Assembly: GCA_003561325.1 (NCBI GenBank)
Contig: PWWY01000164.1
Span: forward strand, 1 to 5,474
Reading direction: 5' to 3'
Source of the DNA: Syntrophomonadaceae bacterium
GTDB taxonomy: Bacteria > Bacillota > Dethiobacteria > DTU022 > UBA8154
Length of the DNA: 5,474 bases
Below are positions 5,131 to 5,474 of the stretch, piece by piece (the first letter of the stretch is position 1; each line of letters opens with the position of its first letter). Under the pieces are notes generated by a model that searched no databases, had not been told where the DNA came from, and was given only the letters and a program-made list of their open reading frames with translations. The position numbers and the translations under genes were made by a program.

Positions 5131-5365
5131 AAGTCATCAGTTTCACAGGAAACATAATCAAAGACTGTGATGGGGAACAAAACCTGGAAGCACCAACAGA
5201 GAGGGACCTGATCCGCTGAGAGGGTCGCCGGGTTAAATTCAGGTCATAAGCCCCCCCGGAGTTGCGGGCTGAAGGCAGTCATGCTGGTAAGCCGTGCCGG
5301 TGAAAGCCGTTACCGAAAGCGTTGAGCTTGAGAGACTGCCGCCCGGCATGCAGGGGGGCAGTAAT

Positions 5366-5397
5366 CAGAGTGGTACCGCGGGAATAACCCGTCTCTG
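5366..5397 (+). promoter_or_regulatory. T-box antiterminator
   Basis: CAGAG (5366-5370) pairs with CTCTG (5393-5397), and GCGGG (5378-5382) pairs with CCCGT (5388-5392). This leaves the expected 7-base bulge TGGTACC (5371-5377), whose UGGU binds the tRNA acceptor end. The structure is mutually exclusive with the terminator that follows. Confidence 0.9.
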
Positions 5398-5415
5398 CAA
5401 AGAGGCGGGATTTTT
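5388..5415 (+). terminator. Rho-independent terminator of the T-box leader
   Basis: CCCGTCTCT (5388-5396) pairs with AGAGGCGGG (5401-5409), 9 base pairs including one G-U, around a GCAA tetraloop. One A and then five Ts follow. It forms when charged tRNA fails to stabilise the antiterminator. Confidence 0.93.
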
Positions 5416-5430
5416 AGTTTCTGACCAACA

Positions 5431-5436
5431 GGGAGG
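5431..5436 (+). promoter_or_regulatory. Ribosome binding site of the T-box-controlled gene
   Basis: GGGAGG lies 11 bases before the ATG at 5448 and 17 before the in-frame ATG at 5454, so the first is preferred. The spacing to the first is slightly long. Confidence 0.6.
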
Positions 5437-5447
5437 CTGCACAGAAA

Positions 5448-5474
5448 ATGCCGATGTCTTGGGAAATGCTCTAT
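5448..5474 (+). CDS. Start of a T-box-regulated gene (partial, runs off the right edge)
   Basis: Nine codons are present, reading MPMSWEMLY. They are too few to identify the product, and they do not match the usual N-termini I know for AlaRS, SerRS or LysRS. Genes under T-box control are mainly aminoacyl-tRNA synthetases, amino acid biosynthesis enzymes and transporters. The leader is compatible with alanine, proline or lysine, so an enzyme or transporter for one of these is the most likely content. The start rests on position after the terminator and GGGAGG. The second ATG, at 5454, is an alternative start. Confidence 0.55.

Larger units (their letters stand above)
5137..5420 (+). ncRNA. T-box riboswitch leader (tRNA-sensing, transcriptional)
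   Basis: The leader contains the T-box motif AGAGTGGTACCGCGG (5367-5381), a terminator, and a recognisable stem I. Stem I includes the kink-turn strand TGATG (5168-5172), helix GGGG (5172-5175) facing a C7 run (5251-5257), and an upper helix pairing 5183-5188 with 5238-5243. It also has an AGAGAG bulge (5198-5203), an apical helix pairing 5205-5208 with 5223-5226, and the 3' kink-turn strand CGGAGTTG. GGCAGTC (5274-5280) pairs with GACTGCC (5334-5340) downstream. Uncharged tRNA pairs its anticodon with the specifier and its ACCA end with the UGGU bulge, favouring read-through. The specifier lies at about 5248-5253 and is ambiguous: GCC (Ala) fits the geometry best, with CCC (Pro) or AAG (Lys) possible. 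UGGU implies discriminator base A, which argues against Ser (AGC). Confidence 0.95.

Noticed and set aside
5249..5251. AGC as a serine specifier, making the T-box a serS leader
   Set aside because: The UGGU bulge pairs with discriminator A, whereas bacterial tRNA(Ser) has G and needs UGGC. The downstream start MPMSWEMLY is also unlike SerRS.

Overview
The window looks like a chromosomal segment of a fairly GC-rich, Gram-positive Clostridia-type bacterium (Bacillota; perhaps the Moorella/Desulfotomaculum/Pelotomaculum neighbourhood). The reasons are strong GGAGG-type ribosome binding sites, consensus sigma-A promoters, a complete T-box leader, a YmdB-family phosphodiesterase, and a formate dehydrogenase maturation factor. 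The genus is inference; no rRNA or other marker gene is present.

Layout. At the left edge (1-56, minus strand) is the first 18 codons of a gene resembling a YbaK-type aminoacyl-tRNA deacylase, with a clear extended -10 promoter. A gene-free stretch of about 270 bases follows, holding several small inverted repeats and a candidate sigma-H-type promoter. Next is a two-gene plus-strand unit. ymdB (391-1188) is followed with no gap by a 739-residue protein (1189-3408) built as degenerate receiver - PAS - PAS - GGDEF - HD-GYP, so one polypeptide carries both a c-di-GMP synthase domain and a c-di-GMP phosphodiesterase domain. A small convergent gene (3444-3707, minus) encodes a single-pass membrane protein of unknown role, with its own promoter and a 12-bp palindrome over the -35 box.

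The right half begins with an AT-rich promoter and leader (3896-4020) containing a perfect 9-bp inverted repeat that puts an orphan Shine-Dalgarno sequence in its loop. This leads into an fdhE homologue (4021-4995). FdhE is normally cytoplasmic, but this one starts with a Tat-like/lipoprotein-like signal and an acidic linker. No formate dehydrogenase subunit gene lies in the window. After a short intergenic stretch, a complete T-box leader (about 5137-5420) with its own promoter precedes a gene of which only nine codons are present. Its UGGU acceptor-binding bulge argues against Ser, Gly and His tRNAs and is compatible with Ala, Pro or Lys.

How the parts relate. The ymdB/GGDEF-HD-GYP pair is a plausible nucleotide-signalling operon. 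The fdhE and T-box transcription units look independent of it. No CRISPR array, tRNA, rRNA, intact insertion sequence or phage gene is visible. The points most worth a second look are the signal-bearing FdhE with its hairpin leader, the ymdB coupling to a c-di-GMP enzyme, and the receiver domain that has lost its phosphorylation residues.
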